Assembly: GCA_038325665.1 (NCBI GenBank)
Contig: JBBQJF010000108.1
Location: 1 to 14,320 of the forward strand
DNA from: CAUJGQ01 sp038325665
GTDB taxonomy: Bacteria; Chloroflexota; Dehalococcoidia; CAUJGQ01
DNA: 14,320 bases
Direction of reading: 5' to 3'
Shown: positions 1-6,188 of the stretch, one piece after another
Layout: each line of letters begins with the position of its first letter
Position numbering within the stretch: position 1 is the stretch's first letter
Position numbers and translations under genes: made by a program
Notes under the pieces: model-generated
Seen by the model: the letters and a program-made list of their open reading frames with translations, nothing else
The model's database searches: none
Told to the model about the DNA's origin: nothing

Positions 1-133
1 CGGCACGATCCCTCAACTGCTTATCCCGAAATGTCCCGAAGTCCTGGGCGGCGAATACCACACCAACGAGCGCCAGCGCGCCCGCGAACGCGATAGCCAC
101 CGACCATCGTCTGCCAAGCCGGACACTGATCAC
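1..133 (-). CDS. N-terminal part of an exported or membrane-anchored protein (runs off the window)
   Basis: Reading the minus strand from GTG at 133 gives 44 open codons up to the window edge. The protein begins MISVRLGRRWS and continues with a hydrophobic stretch (about residues 12-29, rich in Ala/Val/Leu) ending FAAQD. This is a typical signal peptide or signal anchor, with arginines before the hydrophobic core and a possible cleavage site after FAA. The start is supported by a strong Shine-Dalgarno run, GGGGAGGAGG, a few bases upstream. The fragment after the hydrophobic segment (DFGTFRDKQLRDRA) is too short to assign a family. The gene lies 244 nt downstream of the alpha/beta hydrolase on the same strand, probably as a separate transcription unit given that gap. 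That a gene starts here is fairly sure; its function is unknown. Confidence 0.62.
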   Translation of the reverse strand, partial: MISVRLGRRWSVAIAFAGALALVGVVFAAQDFGTFRDKQLRDRA

Positions 134-228
134 AACTTGCCTCCTCCCCACGGCAGAATCGTCCGCTCGCGTTTGCACGGGCGGGCCGCGGGGACAGCAG
201 AGGAATATCGAAACGAGGTTGCCGGCGC

Positions 229-244
229 GTTAAGCCGGATTAAC
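229..244. promoter_or_regulatory. Near-perfect 16-bp palindrome, possible operator
   Basis: GTTAAGCCGGATTAAC is a dyad whose 8-bp arms match at 7 of 8 positions. It lies about 95 bases upstream of the GTG start of the minus-strand gene at 133. A TTGACC hexamer sits just upstream on the minus strand, but I see no convincing -10 at the right spacing. A repressor site for the gene at 133 is an inference from position and symmetry only. The rest of 134-377 contains a wider inverted repeat (281-310) and nothing that looks coding. Confidence 0.3.
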
Positions 245-280
245 ATGCGGTCAACGAACCCGCGATTCGCCATGTTGCGA

Positions 281-310
281 CCGAACCAGCAGTCATGTTC
301 ACCGGTTCGG
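281..310 (-). other. Inverted repeat CCGAACC...GGTTCGG downstream of the alpha/beta hydrolase
   Basis: Perfect 7-bp arms (281-287 and 304-310) are separated by 16 nt. They lie about 70 nt past the stop of the hydrolase gene on the same strand. It could be a transcription terminator or an RNA 3' end, but there is no U-tract and the loop is large. Confidence 0.25.
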
Positions 311-377
311 AGCGGACATCGGCAGGGATCGGGCGCCGTCCCTGTCTCTGACCGTCATGCCGCTGGTGGCTGGAACC

Positions 378-1166
378 CTAACCCGCGCCACCGCCCGACA
401 CCTCGCCGAGAAACGCGTCAAGGGCGGCAAAATAGGGCGTGGGCGCTTCGGCGACGGGGGTGTGTCCAGCGCCGGGGACGACGGCCAGTTGGCTGGAGGG
501 GATCGCCGCGGCCAGCGCTCGCGCGCCGGTGAGGGTGCGGTCGTGCTCGCCGCACACGATCAGGACCGGCATGGTCAGCGCGTCGGTGTCCTCGGTCAGC
601 GGGCCGAGGCGGGCGAGTTCCTCGTACTGCGAGGCCACCGCCTCGACGCCGGCGCCGCGCAGGTACCCTTCCCATTGGGCGCGACGCATGGCGTGCGGCG
701 ATGCGCCGGGTAGACCTGCCAAGAACGGTTCGAGTCCCTCCCGACGCAGCCGCGCCGCCGCGCGCACGAACGACGCCCGCGCCGGCGCGTCCGTTCCCTC
801 CACGGGCGGCGCCACCGCGACCAGCGCTCGCACTCGCTCGGGGTGGACCCGCGCGAATTCGAGCGCGGCGCGCGCCCCACGGGAGTGGCCGCCGATCATC
901 GGCCGGTCGAGGCCGAGCGCGTCGAGCAACTCACGCAGGTCGGCGACGGTCAGCGATGGCGCGTACGATGCCGCCACGGCGAACGCGGTCGTGCCCCCTT
1001 GTCCGCGCGGGTCGATCGCGACGATACGGTAGCGGTCGAGCAGCCGCCGGTGCGCCTGCATCGCCATCGCCGCATGTTCGTCAGGGCGGGGCAGCCAGAC
1101 GAACGGCGGGCCGCCCCCCTCATCGATGTAGTGAATCGTGATACCGTTTGCCGTGACCATTGGCAT
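378..1166 (-). CDS. Alpha/beta-fold hydrolase
   Basis: This 262-residue protein has the complete alpha/beta-hydrolase signature. The oxyanion-hole region is around residues 21-30, and the strand/turn DPRGQG is at 52-57. The nucleophile elbow GHSRG (93-97) has Ser95, the acid is Asp209 in GEHDRT, and the catalytic His235 is in GAGHTP. Length and order fit cytosolic esterases or C-C bond hydrolases; there is no signal peptide. The substrate cannot be read from sequence. ATG at 1166 is preceded by GGGAG with a 6-nt spacer, which favours it over an in-frame ATG at 1160. The gene starts 12 nt after the stop of the amidohydrolase and its ribosome site lies around that junction, so the two are almost certainly co-transcribed. 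They may act in sequence on an amide- or ester-containing compound; that link is inferred only from the operon. Confidence 0.88.
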   Translation of the reverse strand: MPMVTANGITIHYIDEGGGPPFVWLPRPDEHAAMAMQAHRRLLDRYRIVAIDPRGQGGTTAFAVAASYAPSLTVADLRELLDALGLDRPMIGGHSRGARAALEFARVHPERVRALVAVAPPVEGTDAPARASFVRAAARLRREGLEPFLAGLPGASPHAMRRAQWEGYLRGAGVEAVASQYEELARLGPLTEDTDALTMPVLIVCGEHDRTLTGARALAAAIPSSQLAVVPGAGHTPVAEAPTPYFAALDAFLGEVSGGGAG

Positions 1167-1178
1167 GGGCGACTCCCG

Positions 1179-2399
1179 CTACCGCGCCGCGAGCGCGGGC
1201 GATCGGCGCATCCATTGCCCGTCGCGGAGCACGCCGGCAATCAGGTCGGGGTTGCAGAGAACACCCACGTCCGCGAGCGGGTCCCGGTCCACGATCACGA
1301 GGTCGGCTGACTTGCCCGGCTCGATCGTCCCCGTCTGGTCGAGAATGTCGAGCAGTTCGGCGGCGTTGCGCGTGGCGGCGACCAGCGCGTCGATCGCGGG
1401 CATGCCAGCCTCGACCATCAGGACAATCTCTTGAGCGTTGGCGCCGTGGCGGTTGAAGGGCGTGCCGGCGTCGGTGCCCATCGCCACGCGCACCCCCGCG
1501 CGGATTGCCCGCCGGAAGCTGTCGCGGTGGTCGGCGCGGACGCGATCACTCTTCTCGACCATATATGGCGGGATGCCGCCGGCGATGCCGTAGCGGGAGA
1601 TATTCTCGGGCGCGACCAGCGTCGGCACGAGAAACGTGCCCCGCTGCTTCATCTCGTCGATCACCTCGTCGTCGAGGAAGATGCCGTGCTCGATTGAGTC
1701 TACCCCGGCGCGCACGGCGTTCTTGATCCCGGCCGTTGCTTGGGCGTGCGACCCCACCCGCACGAACGCCTTGTGCGCCTCCTCGACCCCCGCGCGCAGC
1801 TCCTCCTCGGTGAGTTGGGGCGAGCGCGGGTCGACCCGCGGTGTCATGACGCCGCCGGTGGCGATGAGCTTGATGCAGTCGGCCCCCGCGCGCAGTTGCT
1901 CGCGCACTGCCTTACGCACCTCGTCCACGCCGTCCGCCTGGCGGCCGATCCACCAGCCATGACCGCCGGTCATACAGATGGCGCTGCCGGCGGCGCGCAC
2001 GCGTGGACCGGGCATCCGGCCCGCGTCTACCGCGTCGCGCAACAAGATCGCCACGGATTCACGCGCGCCCAGGTCGCGCACTGCCGTGACGCCGGCTTCT
2101 ACTGTGCGCCGCGCGTTCTCGGCGGCGTTCCAGGCGAGCACCGGCGCCGGCGTGACCGGCGATACCTCATCCGGGTCTCCCAGCATGGTGATGTGAACAT
2201 GGCAGTCGATGATGCCCGGCATCAGCGTCTTGCCGGCCAGATCGAGCCGCTCCGCGCCCTCGCGGGCCGCGACGCCGGAACCGACGGCGGCGATGCGCCC
2301 ACCCTCGATCAGGACATCGACCCCCGCTCGCACCGACGCGCCGGTACCGTCGAACAGATTGACGTTGTGCAGCACCATCTGCCGGTCCGATTGGGGCAT
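1179..2399 (-). CDS. Metal-dependent amidohydrolase (imidazolonepropionase/prolidase-like)
   Basis: This 406-residue TIM-barrel amidohydrolase has the full metal site. It has HxH at 67-69 (DCHVHI), the likely carbamylated Lys177 (CIKLIATGG), His218 (GSHAQA), His238 (SIEHG) and Asp310 (MGTDAGTP). The flanking beta-sandwich is visible at both ends: the N-terminal HNVNLFDG strand and the C-terminal GKSADLVIVDRDPL. Relatives hydrolyse cyclic amides, dipeptides with C-terminal proline or lysine/arginine, or organophosphates; the exact substrate cannot be read here. I start at ATG 2399 because GGAGG sits 5 nt upstream. A start 33 nt further upstream (2432) would fall within a -10-like TATGAT. No signal peptide is seen, so the enzyme is probably cytosolic. 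It is the first gene of a two-gene operon with the alpha/beta hydrolase. Confidence 0.9.
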   Translation of the reverse strand: MPQSDRQMVLHNVNLFDGTGASVRAGVDVLIEGGRIAAVGSGVAAREGAERLDLAGKTLMPGIIDCHVHITMLGDPDEVSPVTPAPVLAWNAAENARRTVEAGVTAVRDLGARESVAILLRDAVDAGRMPGPRVRAAGSAICMTGGHGWWIGRQADGVDEVRKAVREQLRAGADCIKLIATGGVMTPRVDPRSPQLTEEELRAGVEEAHKAFVRVGSHAQATAGIKNAVRAGVDSIEHGIFLDDEVIDEMKQRGTFLVPTLVAPENISRYGIAGGIPPYMVEKSDRVRADHRDSFRRAIRAGVRVAMGTDAGTPFNRHGANAQEIVLMVEAGMPAIDALVAATRNAAELLDILDQTGTIEPGKSADLVIVDRDPLADVGVLCNPDLIAGVLRDGQWMRRSPALAAR

Positions 2400-2427
2400 G
2401 TGTTCCTCCAGACGCGTGATCGTTCGC

Positions 2428-2433
2428 ATCATA
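2428..2433 (-). promoter_or_regulatory. Candidate -10 element for the amidohydrolase operon
   Basis: The minus strand reads TATGAT, 5 of 6 to TATAAT, placed to give a 5' leader of roughly 20 nt before the GGAGG site and ATG at 2399. No good -35 hexamer is visible 16-18 nt upstream, so this is a weak call. Confidence 0.3.
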
Positions 2434-2504
2434 TGACGGGTAGGGGCATTCTATCATCGCGGGGGCGGTCCATCGTGGGGGAGTGGTGTCGCGTTGCCGG
2501 CATC

Positions 2505-2526
2505 CCGCCCCTTGCCAAGCGGGCGG
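2505..2526 (+). other. Strong GC hairpin in the leader of the HAD gene
   Basis: CCGCCC pairs with GGGCGG and is extended internally by TT/AG pairing around a GCCA loop, 17 nt before the ATG at 2544. It sits directly 5' of the weak GGAAAGG ribosome site, so it could affect translation or serve as a 5' stabiliser. Only the structure is seen; the role is inferred. Confidence 0.35.
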
Positions 2527-2543
2527 AAAGGTGCGCGGCGCTC

Positions 2544-2978
2544 ATGAACATCTTCTTCGATGTGGACGACACACTGGTAACCTGGGACTTTCGCCTTCGG
2601 CCGCAGGTACGAGAGGTATTTGAGGCCCTGCGCGACGAGGGGCATCACCTCTACGTCTGGTCAGGGCGGGGGAAGCGGTGGGACGTCGTGTGTCGTTACA
2701 AGCTCGGCGACCTGATCGTCACCTGTCATGAGAAACCGCTGGAGGATCATCACAAACAGCTCGCCGTGCTCGGCGTCGATGTGTGGCCGGACTTCGTGAT
2801 CGATGACTACTACGCCGTGGTCCACGCCTTCGGTGGCTATTGGATCTGTCCACCGCGGTCGCCGATCGAGCAGGACCGACAGATGTGGCGCGCGTACGAC
2901 GCCGTGCAGCGCTTCCTGTCAGAGCGTGCCGCCGGCGCCGTCCACGAGCGCTTCATCGCCCGCTGGGACCAGCGATGA
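2544..2978 (+). CDS. Small HAD-superfamily phosphatase-like protein
   Basis: This 144-residue protein opens with MNIFFDVDDTL, HAD motif I with nucleophile Asp6 and general acid/base Asp8. Motif II is the Ser40 of VWSGRG, and the acidic motif IV is Asp87-Asp88 in FVIDDYY. Lys64 (HEKPL) is a possible motif III lysine. The length is that of a minimal HAD core without a cap domain, so a small phosphatase acting on an accessible substrate is likely; the substrate is unknown. The reading frame stays open far upstream, but that part has no family resemblance, runs antisense to the amidohydrolase, and the protein begins naturally at this ATG. The ribosome site is weak (GGAAAGG, about 13 nt away). It is a single-gene unit, divergent from the amidohydrolase and convergent with carH. 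Confidence 0.82.
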   Translation: MNIFFDVDDTLVTWDFRLRPQVREVFEALRDEGHHLYVWSGRGKRWDVVCRYKLGDLIVTCHEKPLEDHHKQLAVLGVDVWPDFVIDDYYAVVHAFGGYWICPPRSPIEQDRQMWRAYDAVQRFLSERAAGAVHERFIARWDQR

Positions 2979-2988
2979 GATCAACGGA

Positions 2989-3004
2989 CCGGCCGGCAGG
3001 CCGG
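2989..3004 (+). terminator. Possible terminator hairpin after the HAD gene
   Basis: CCGGCC, loop GGCA, GGCCGG begins 11 nt after the stop codon, in the 99-nt gap between two convergent genes. There is no U-tract, so termination is only suggested by position. The sequence to 3077 otherwise holds nothing recognisable. Confidence 0.35.
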
Positions 3005-3077
3005 CACAGCCGTCCGCCAAACCACTGCTCCCGCGACCTCCGCCTTGATTGTCCGTCTCGTGGTTAATCCAACCCGT

Positions 3078-4013
3078 TCAGGAGCGGAGCGTCGCCATCA
3101 CCGTTTCGCTCACCGCGTGCAGGTCGCCACTTGGCGTGAGTGCCCCCCGGAGCGGCGCCGCTGTCGCACCCGCGCCGCCGGCAAAGATCGGCGCCGTCAT
3201 CCCCGCCTCGCGAAGGTGGTGAACCGTCTCGGCGAGGGCGTGCGCCGAGGACGGATCGATAGCGCTGAGGCAGATCGCCGCCGCGCCCGTTTGGTGAACG
3301 ACCCGGACCAGATCGGCCATCGGCACGTCCGCACCCAAGTAGACTACCCGCGCGCCGGCCCAACGCAGGAACACGGCCAGCATCAGCAGCCCGATTTGAT
3401 GTTGTTCACCCGCCACACAGGCGAGCACCACCGCCGGACCAGGATCGACCGCGGGTTGTTCGGCGAGCAGCGCCGACAACCGGCGCTCGATCAGACTGGA
3501 CGCGAAATGCTCGGCGCTGATCGGGAACTCGCCCCGCGCCCATCGCTCACCGATCTCCACCAGGGCCGGCGTGATCAGGTCGGTGATCACGACCGCGGCG
3601 GAGTGGCGCGCGAACGCGCGGGAAAGAATCGCGTTGACGGTGGCCTCGTCGTAACGCGCGACCGCCTCGACCATTGACCGCGCGAGCACCGCCGGGTCGC
3701 CGCCGGCCGTGGAATCCATCACGCGGGTCGGTCGCTCCTCTCGAGGGGCGTCGGATTCCGGGGGCAGGGACACGGGCAATCCCGCCCGCCCGTTTTGGAC
3801 AAGGTGAATCGCCTGGGCGACCGATAGTCCAAGCTCGCGCTGCGCCTTCACCCAGAGGATCGCATCGACCTCGGACTCCGAGTACAGCCGCCGAGCGGTG
3901 CCCGTGCGGCTTGGCGCGGGGAATCCGTAGCGTCGCTCCCACGAGCGCAACGTCGGCGCGGGGATGGCGGTCAAGCGTTCCACCGCCCGGATGTTGAACC
4001 GGGGTTCGTTCAC
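3078..4013 (-). CDS. carH: CarH/LitR-type B12-dependent light-sensing transcriptional regulator
   Basis: This 311-residue protein has three parts. A MerR-type winged helix (about 5-75) contains TLRSWERRYGFP and RRLYSESEV. A helical B12 cap domain spans about 105-185. A Rossmann B12-binding domain (about 193-311) contains Glu203-x-His205-x-x-Gly208, the downstream Ser250 (CLSAID) and the GG at 279-280. The cap carries the Wx9EH motif (Trp158, Glu168, His169) that marks CarH photoreceptors, and its spacing to the cobalt-ligand histidine is almost that of Thermus CarH (47 versus 46 residues). In that family the adenosylcobalamin tetramer represses in the dark and falls apart in light, releasing carotenoid genes. 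The start is GTG 4013, with CGAGG six nt upstream; the frame stays open further upstream but contains the promoter and the divergent gene. The target genes are inferred. Confidence 0.9.
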   Translation of the reverse strand: MNEPRFNIRAVERLTAIPAPTLRSWERRYGFPAPSRTGTARRLYSESEVDAILWVKAQRELGLSVAQAIHLVQNGRAGLPVSLPPESDAPREERPTRVMDSTAGGDPAVLARSMVEAVARYDEATVNAILSRAFARHSAAVVITDLITPALVEIGERWARGEFPISAEHFASSLIERRLSALLAEQPAVDPGPAVVLACVAGEQHQIGLLMLAVFLRWAGARVVYLGADVPMADLVRVVHQTGAAAICLSAIDPSSAHALAETVHHLREAGMTAPIFAGGAGATAAPLRGALTPSGDLHAVSETVMATLRS

Positions 4014-4035
4014 GCGATGCCTCGTTTCCGCGCCA

Positions 4036-4057
4036 AGTGCAAAACTTGTGCAATAAG
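4036..4057. promoter_or_regulatory. Candidate CarH operator (two 11-bp direct repeats) at the carH promoter
   Basis: AGTGCA (4036) and TGTGCA (4047) are spaced exactly 11 bp apart. Read on the minus strand they are TGCACT and TGCACA, fitting the nnTnnACAnnn 11-bp repeat reported for Thermus CarH (the second fully, the first in all but the last base). They overlap the predicted -10 and start site of carH, as expected for autorepression. Repeats at the next 11-bp steps on either side are poor. Confidence 0.5.
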
Positions 4058-4084
4058 CATAACAATCTGCCACGGGATGGTCAA
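4056..4084 (-). promoter_or_regulatory. Predicted sigma-70-type promoter of carH
   Basis: The minus strand has TTGACC (4084-4079), a 17-nt spacer, and TATGCT (4061-4056). These match 5 of 6 and 4 of 6 consensus bases with optimal spacing. Transcription would start near 4049, giving a leader of about 35 nt before the GTG. Confidence 0.55.
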
Positions 4085-4202
4085 TCCTGAATCTGACCAG
4101 AGCAACTCGGGCTGAAAAGGGTGAAAACGTGAGAAATATGGCGAAAAAGTGGGAATCAGACACGAGGAATGTCGTGGAGGTCTGCCCATGGATTCGAAAT
4201 AC

Positions 4203-4224
4203 TATGCAATTATTGTGCATAATC
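4203..4224. promoter_or_regulatory. Candidate CarH operator and -10 upstream of the DUF4397 gene
   Basis: TATGCA (4203) and TGTGCA (4214) are again exactly 11 bp apart, a second pair in the same spacer. The site also forms an inverted repeat TATGCA-7nt-TGCATA (4203-4221). A -10-like CATAAT (4218-4223) overlaps it on the plus strand, so a bound protein would block the DUF4397 promoter. No good -35 is seen. The operator role is an inference from similarity to the carH-proximal repeat. Confidence 0.42.
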
Positions 4225-4231
4225 CATTCAT

Positions 4232-4249
4232 GGCGGCGAAGACGCCGCC
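4232..4249 (+). other. 5' leader hairpin of the DUF4397 mRNA
   Basis: A perfect 7-bp stem, GGCGGCG / CGCCGCC with an AAGA loop, begins at or just after the transcription start predicted from the -10 at 4218. It ends 22 nt before the ATG and leaves the ribosome site free. A 5'-terminal stem like this often protects mRNA; that function is inferred. Confidence 0.45.
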
Positions 4250-4271
4250 GAACACGAAAGAGGGGGACCCG

Positions 4272-5078
4272 ATGACGAACCGTTTGATAGCCGCGACGGC
4301 GGTCATGCTCAGCCTCATGGCCGGGGTGTTGTACACCGCACCAGCGGCTCACGCGCAAGGAGCGGCGATGGTGCGGGTCGTACATATGGCGCCGGGTGCG
4401 CCCAATGTTGACGTCGCCGTTGATGACCAGCGCGCCTTCGCAAATCTCGCGTTCAAGGCCGCCACCGACTACGCTCCGGTTCCGGCCGGGCGGCGCAACG
4501 TCAAAGTGACACCAGCCAACGCGGCTCAGCCTGTCGTGATCGACGCCAATCTCGATTTGCAGGCGGGCGCGCGGTACACCGTCGTCGCCACCGGTGAAGG
4601 CAGCGGTATCCAGGCGCTGGTGCTCAATGACAACATCGATGCCCCTCCTGCCGGTCAGGCAAAGGTGCGTCTGGTCCACGCCTCGCCCGATGCCCCCGCC
4701 GTCGATGTTGCCGCGCAAGGTGGCCCGGTGCTGTTCCGCAACGTCGCCTTCCGCGGTGTCGGTGACTATGCCAACGTCCCGGCTGGTACGTATACCCTCG
4801 AGGTGCGCCCCACCGGCCAGACAACGGCCGTGCTGACCGTGCCGAATGTCGCTCTGAGCTCCGGACAGAATGTGACCATCTTCGCCGCCGGCAAGGCCGG
4901 CGATCAGACGCTCGCCGCCGTGCCCGTCGCGTACCAGGCAACCGCGCAAATGCCGCGCACGGGCGCTGGTCTCGCCGGGGGAACCGTGCCGGCATTCTGG
5001 CTGGCTGGTCTCGCCGCCCTCGTCATTCTCACCGGCGGCGCGGGTGTCCGGCTCGCCACCCGTCGTGTCTCCCGCTAG
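4272..5078 (+). CDS. Secreted DUF4397 protein with LPxTG-like C-terminal anchor
   Basis: This 268-residue protein starts with a clear Sec signal peptide (residues 1-28, cleavage AHA|QG). Two DUF4397 repeats follow: VRVVHMAPGAPNVDV (34-48) and VRLVHASPDAPAVDV (132-146). Each is followed by a DYAxVPAG turn (DYAPVPAG at 66-73, DYANVPAG at 165-172). The tail is MPRTG (227-231), a hydrophobic segment (about 240-258) and a basic end (RLATRRVSR), laid out like a sortase signal with Met for Leu. So it is an extracellular beta-sandwich protein tethered to the envelope; the molecular function of DUF4397 is unknown. ATG 4272 is chosen because AGGGGG lies 5 nt upstream and the signal peptide begins there. 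The frame is open upstream, but that part covers the predicted promoter. It is divergent from carH and may share its control. Confidence 0.9.
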   Translation: MTNRLIAATAVMLSLMAGVLYTAPAAHAQGAAMVRVVHMAPGAPNVDVAVDDQRAFANLAFKAATDYAPVPAGRRNVKVTPANAAQPVVIDANLDLQAGARYTVVATGEGSGIQALVLNDNIDAPPAGQAKVRLVHASPDAPAVDVAAQGGPVLFRNVAFRGVGDYANVPAGTYTLEVRPTGQTTAVLTVPNVALSSGQNVTIFAAGKAGDQTLAAVPVAYQATAQMPRTGAGLAGGTVPAFWLAGLAALVILTGGAGVRLATRRVSR

Positions 5079-5118
5079 CCCCTATTCCGCACGGTGCGCT
5101 TGCTTCCCACGTCAGAAC

Positions 5119-5148
5119 GGCGGCGGTGTCCTCCAGAACACCGCCGCC
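5119..5148 (+). terminator. Terminator-like hairpin after the DUF4397 gene
   Basis: A perfect 11-bp stem, GGCGGCGGTGT / ACACCGCCGCC with an 8-nt loop, starts 40 nt past the stop codon. It lacks a U-tract but is the strongest hairpin in the region. It separates the DUF4397 gene from the small zinc-ribbon gene. Confidence 0.55.
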
Positions 5149-5163
5149 CAGGGAGTCGCCACA

Positions 5164-5391
5164 ATGTTTGCTGAGATCCACTGCCTCATCTGTGCCCGCC
5201 ATCTCGCGGACTTGACCGTCGGCCCGGATGGTCATCCCCTGCTCGGGCCACCCGCCGGCCGCGAGACCCGCCCTATCCTCGTGGTCGCGGGGCAAAATGG
5301 CGCCCGCTGTGGTCGCTGCGGCGGCCGGGCGAAGGCGGAACGTCCGCTGTCGGGCGATGTTCGCCCGATGCCGGTTCATCACGCGGCATGA
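5164..5391 (+). CDS. Small CxxC...CxxC (zinc-ribbon-like) protein
   Basis: This 75-residue frame starts MFAEIHCLICARH and has two Cys pairs, Cys7-x2-Cys10 and Cys49-x2-Cys52 (CGRCGG). They are about 38 residues apart, the layout of a small zinc ribbon or rubredoxin-like knuckle. A GGGAG lies 8 nt before the ATG. I do not recognise a named family. The four-cysteine pattern and good ribosome site favour a real gene, but it is short and sits right after a terminator-like hairpin. A 7-bp hairpin (5351-5367, CGGGCGA / TCGCCCG) lies near its 3' end. Confidence 0.5.
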   Translation: MFAEIHCLICARHLADLTVGPDGHPLLGPPAGRETRPILVVAGQNGARCGRCGGRAKAERPLSGDVRPMPVHHAA

Positions 5392-5687
5392 GTACCGGCG
5401 CCGGGGCCGCCGCGAGACCAAAGTACCGCCCCGGCACGGCCCGCCGTCATCCCAAAGCGCATAACCTGTACGTGTTCAACGACCACGGTGCGGGCGCGGG
5501 TGCGGATAGCTCGTGCATCAGGTGGAACACCAGCAGGCTGATCGCGGACTACTGATGGCCGGCCGCCGATGTAGTCCGATGATCCATCTCGATGTACGCC
5601 ACCGCCGCGCCCGTTCGAGGGGCCGCTGACACCGACGCGTGACCGAACCACGGGTTCACCAATCGACTGGTTCAATGAGGCGCCACC
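5392..5687. other. 296-nt stretch without a recognisable gene
   Basis: No frame here reads as a protein family on either strand; the long minus-strand frame through it is antisense to the SRPBCC gene and low-complexity Arg-rich. The upstream region of the SRPBCC-led operon must lie here, but no clear -35/-10 pair or CarH-type repeat pair was found. Confidence 0.5.
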
Positions 5688-6188
5688 ATGGCTACCGTGA
5701 CATCCGTCCTGCACCTGCCGTCCTCCGCCGAGGACACTTTTCAGCTTCACGCTGACGTGCGGAATATGCCGCGCATCACTCCGCCGCCGGGCGCACGGGT
5801 GCTCCACGCGCCGACGCCGACCCGCGCCGGTGATATCCAGGTGATCGCGTTGGGGCCGCGCTGGGCCTCGGTGCGGTGGGTCGCCCATGTCGTGGCGTTC
5901 GACCCCCCCCGACTCATGGTGGACGTGCAGCGGCGGGGGCCGTTCAGGAGCTTTCGTCATATGCATGTTGTGCTGCCCGAGGAGGGCGGCAGCGTGCTCG
6001 TCGATATGGTTGAGTTTCGGTTTTTCCCCGGCGCGCTCGGCGCGGTGCTCGATAGCCTGTTCGTCGCGCCGGCGTTGCGCCTGATGTTTGCCGGCCGCCA
6101 TCGCCGGACGCGTGCGCTGCTCGCATCGGGGAGCCGAGACCGGGAGTTGGGCGCGGGCGCGTCGCCCGGCGTGGGCCGGTCCTCGTGA
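5688..6188 (+). CDS. SRPBCC (START-like) ligand-binding protein
   Basis: The 166-residue protein follows the SRPBCC pattern. An initial strand (ATVTSVLHLPSSAEDTFQL) leads into helix 1 with HADVRNMPRIT, the beta-sheet includes VRWVAHVVAFDPPRL, and a long C-terminal helix near VLDSLFVAPALRLMF covers the pocket. Such folds bind hydrophobic ligands or act as cyclases/aromatases. Its stop overlaps the GTG of the FAD oxidoreductase by 4 nt (GTGA), so the two are translationally coupled. A role in handling the hydrophobic substrate of that enzyme is plausible but inferred. The ribosome site is modest (GAGG 9 nt upstream of the ATG). Confidence 0.72.
   Translation: MATVTSVLHLPSSAEDTFQLHADVRNMPRITPPPGARVLHAPTPTRAGDIQVIALGPRWASVRWVAHVVAFDPPRLMVDVQRRGPFRSFRHMHVVLPEEGGSVLVDMVEFRFFPGALGAVLDSLFVAPALRLMFAGRHRRTRALLASGSRDRELGAGASPGVGRSS

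Noticed and set aside
1740..2543. Extending the HAD-like protein upstream
   Set aside because: The extension is antisense to the amidohydrolase and low-complexity; the HAD fold begins at MNIFFDVDD.
4014..4949. Extending CarH upstream in its open frame to a start at 4949
   Set aside because: That part is antisense to the DUF4397 gene, shows no domain, and spans the predicted promoters; GTG 4013 has a good ribosome site and begins the MerR domain.
5462..5528. CarH operator upstream of the SRPBCC operon (TGTTCA at 5473, CGTGCA at 5512)
   Set aside because: Neither has a good partner 11 bp away, so they are no better than chance matches.
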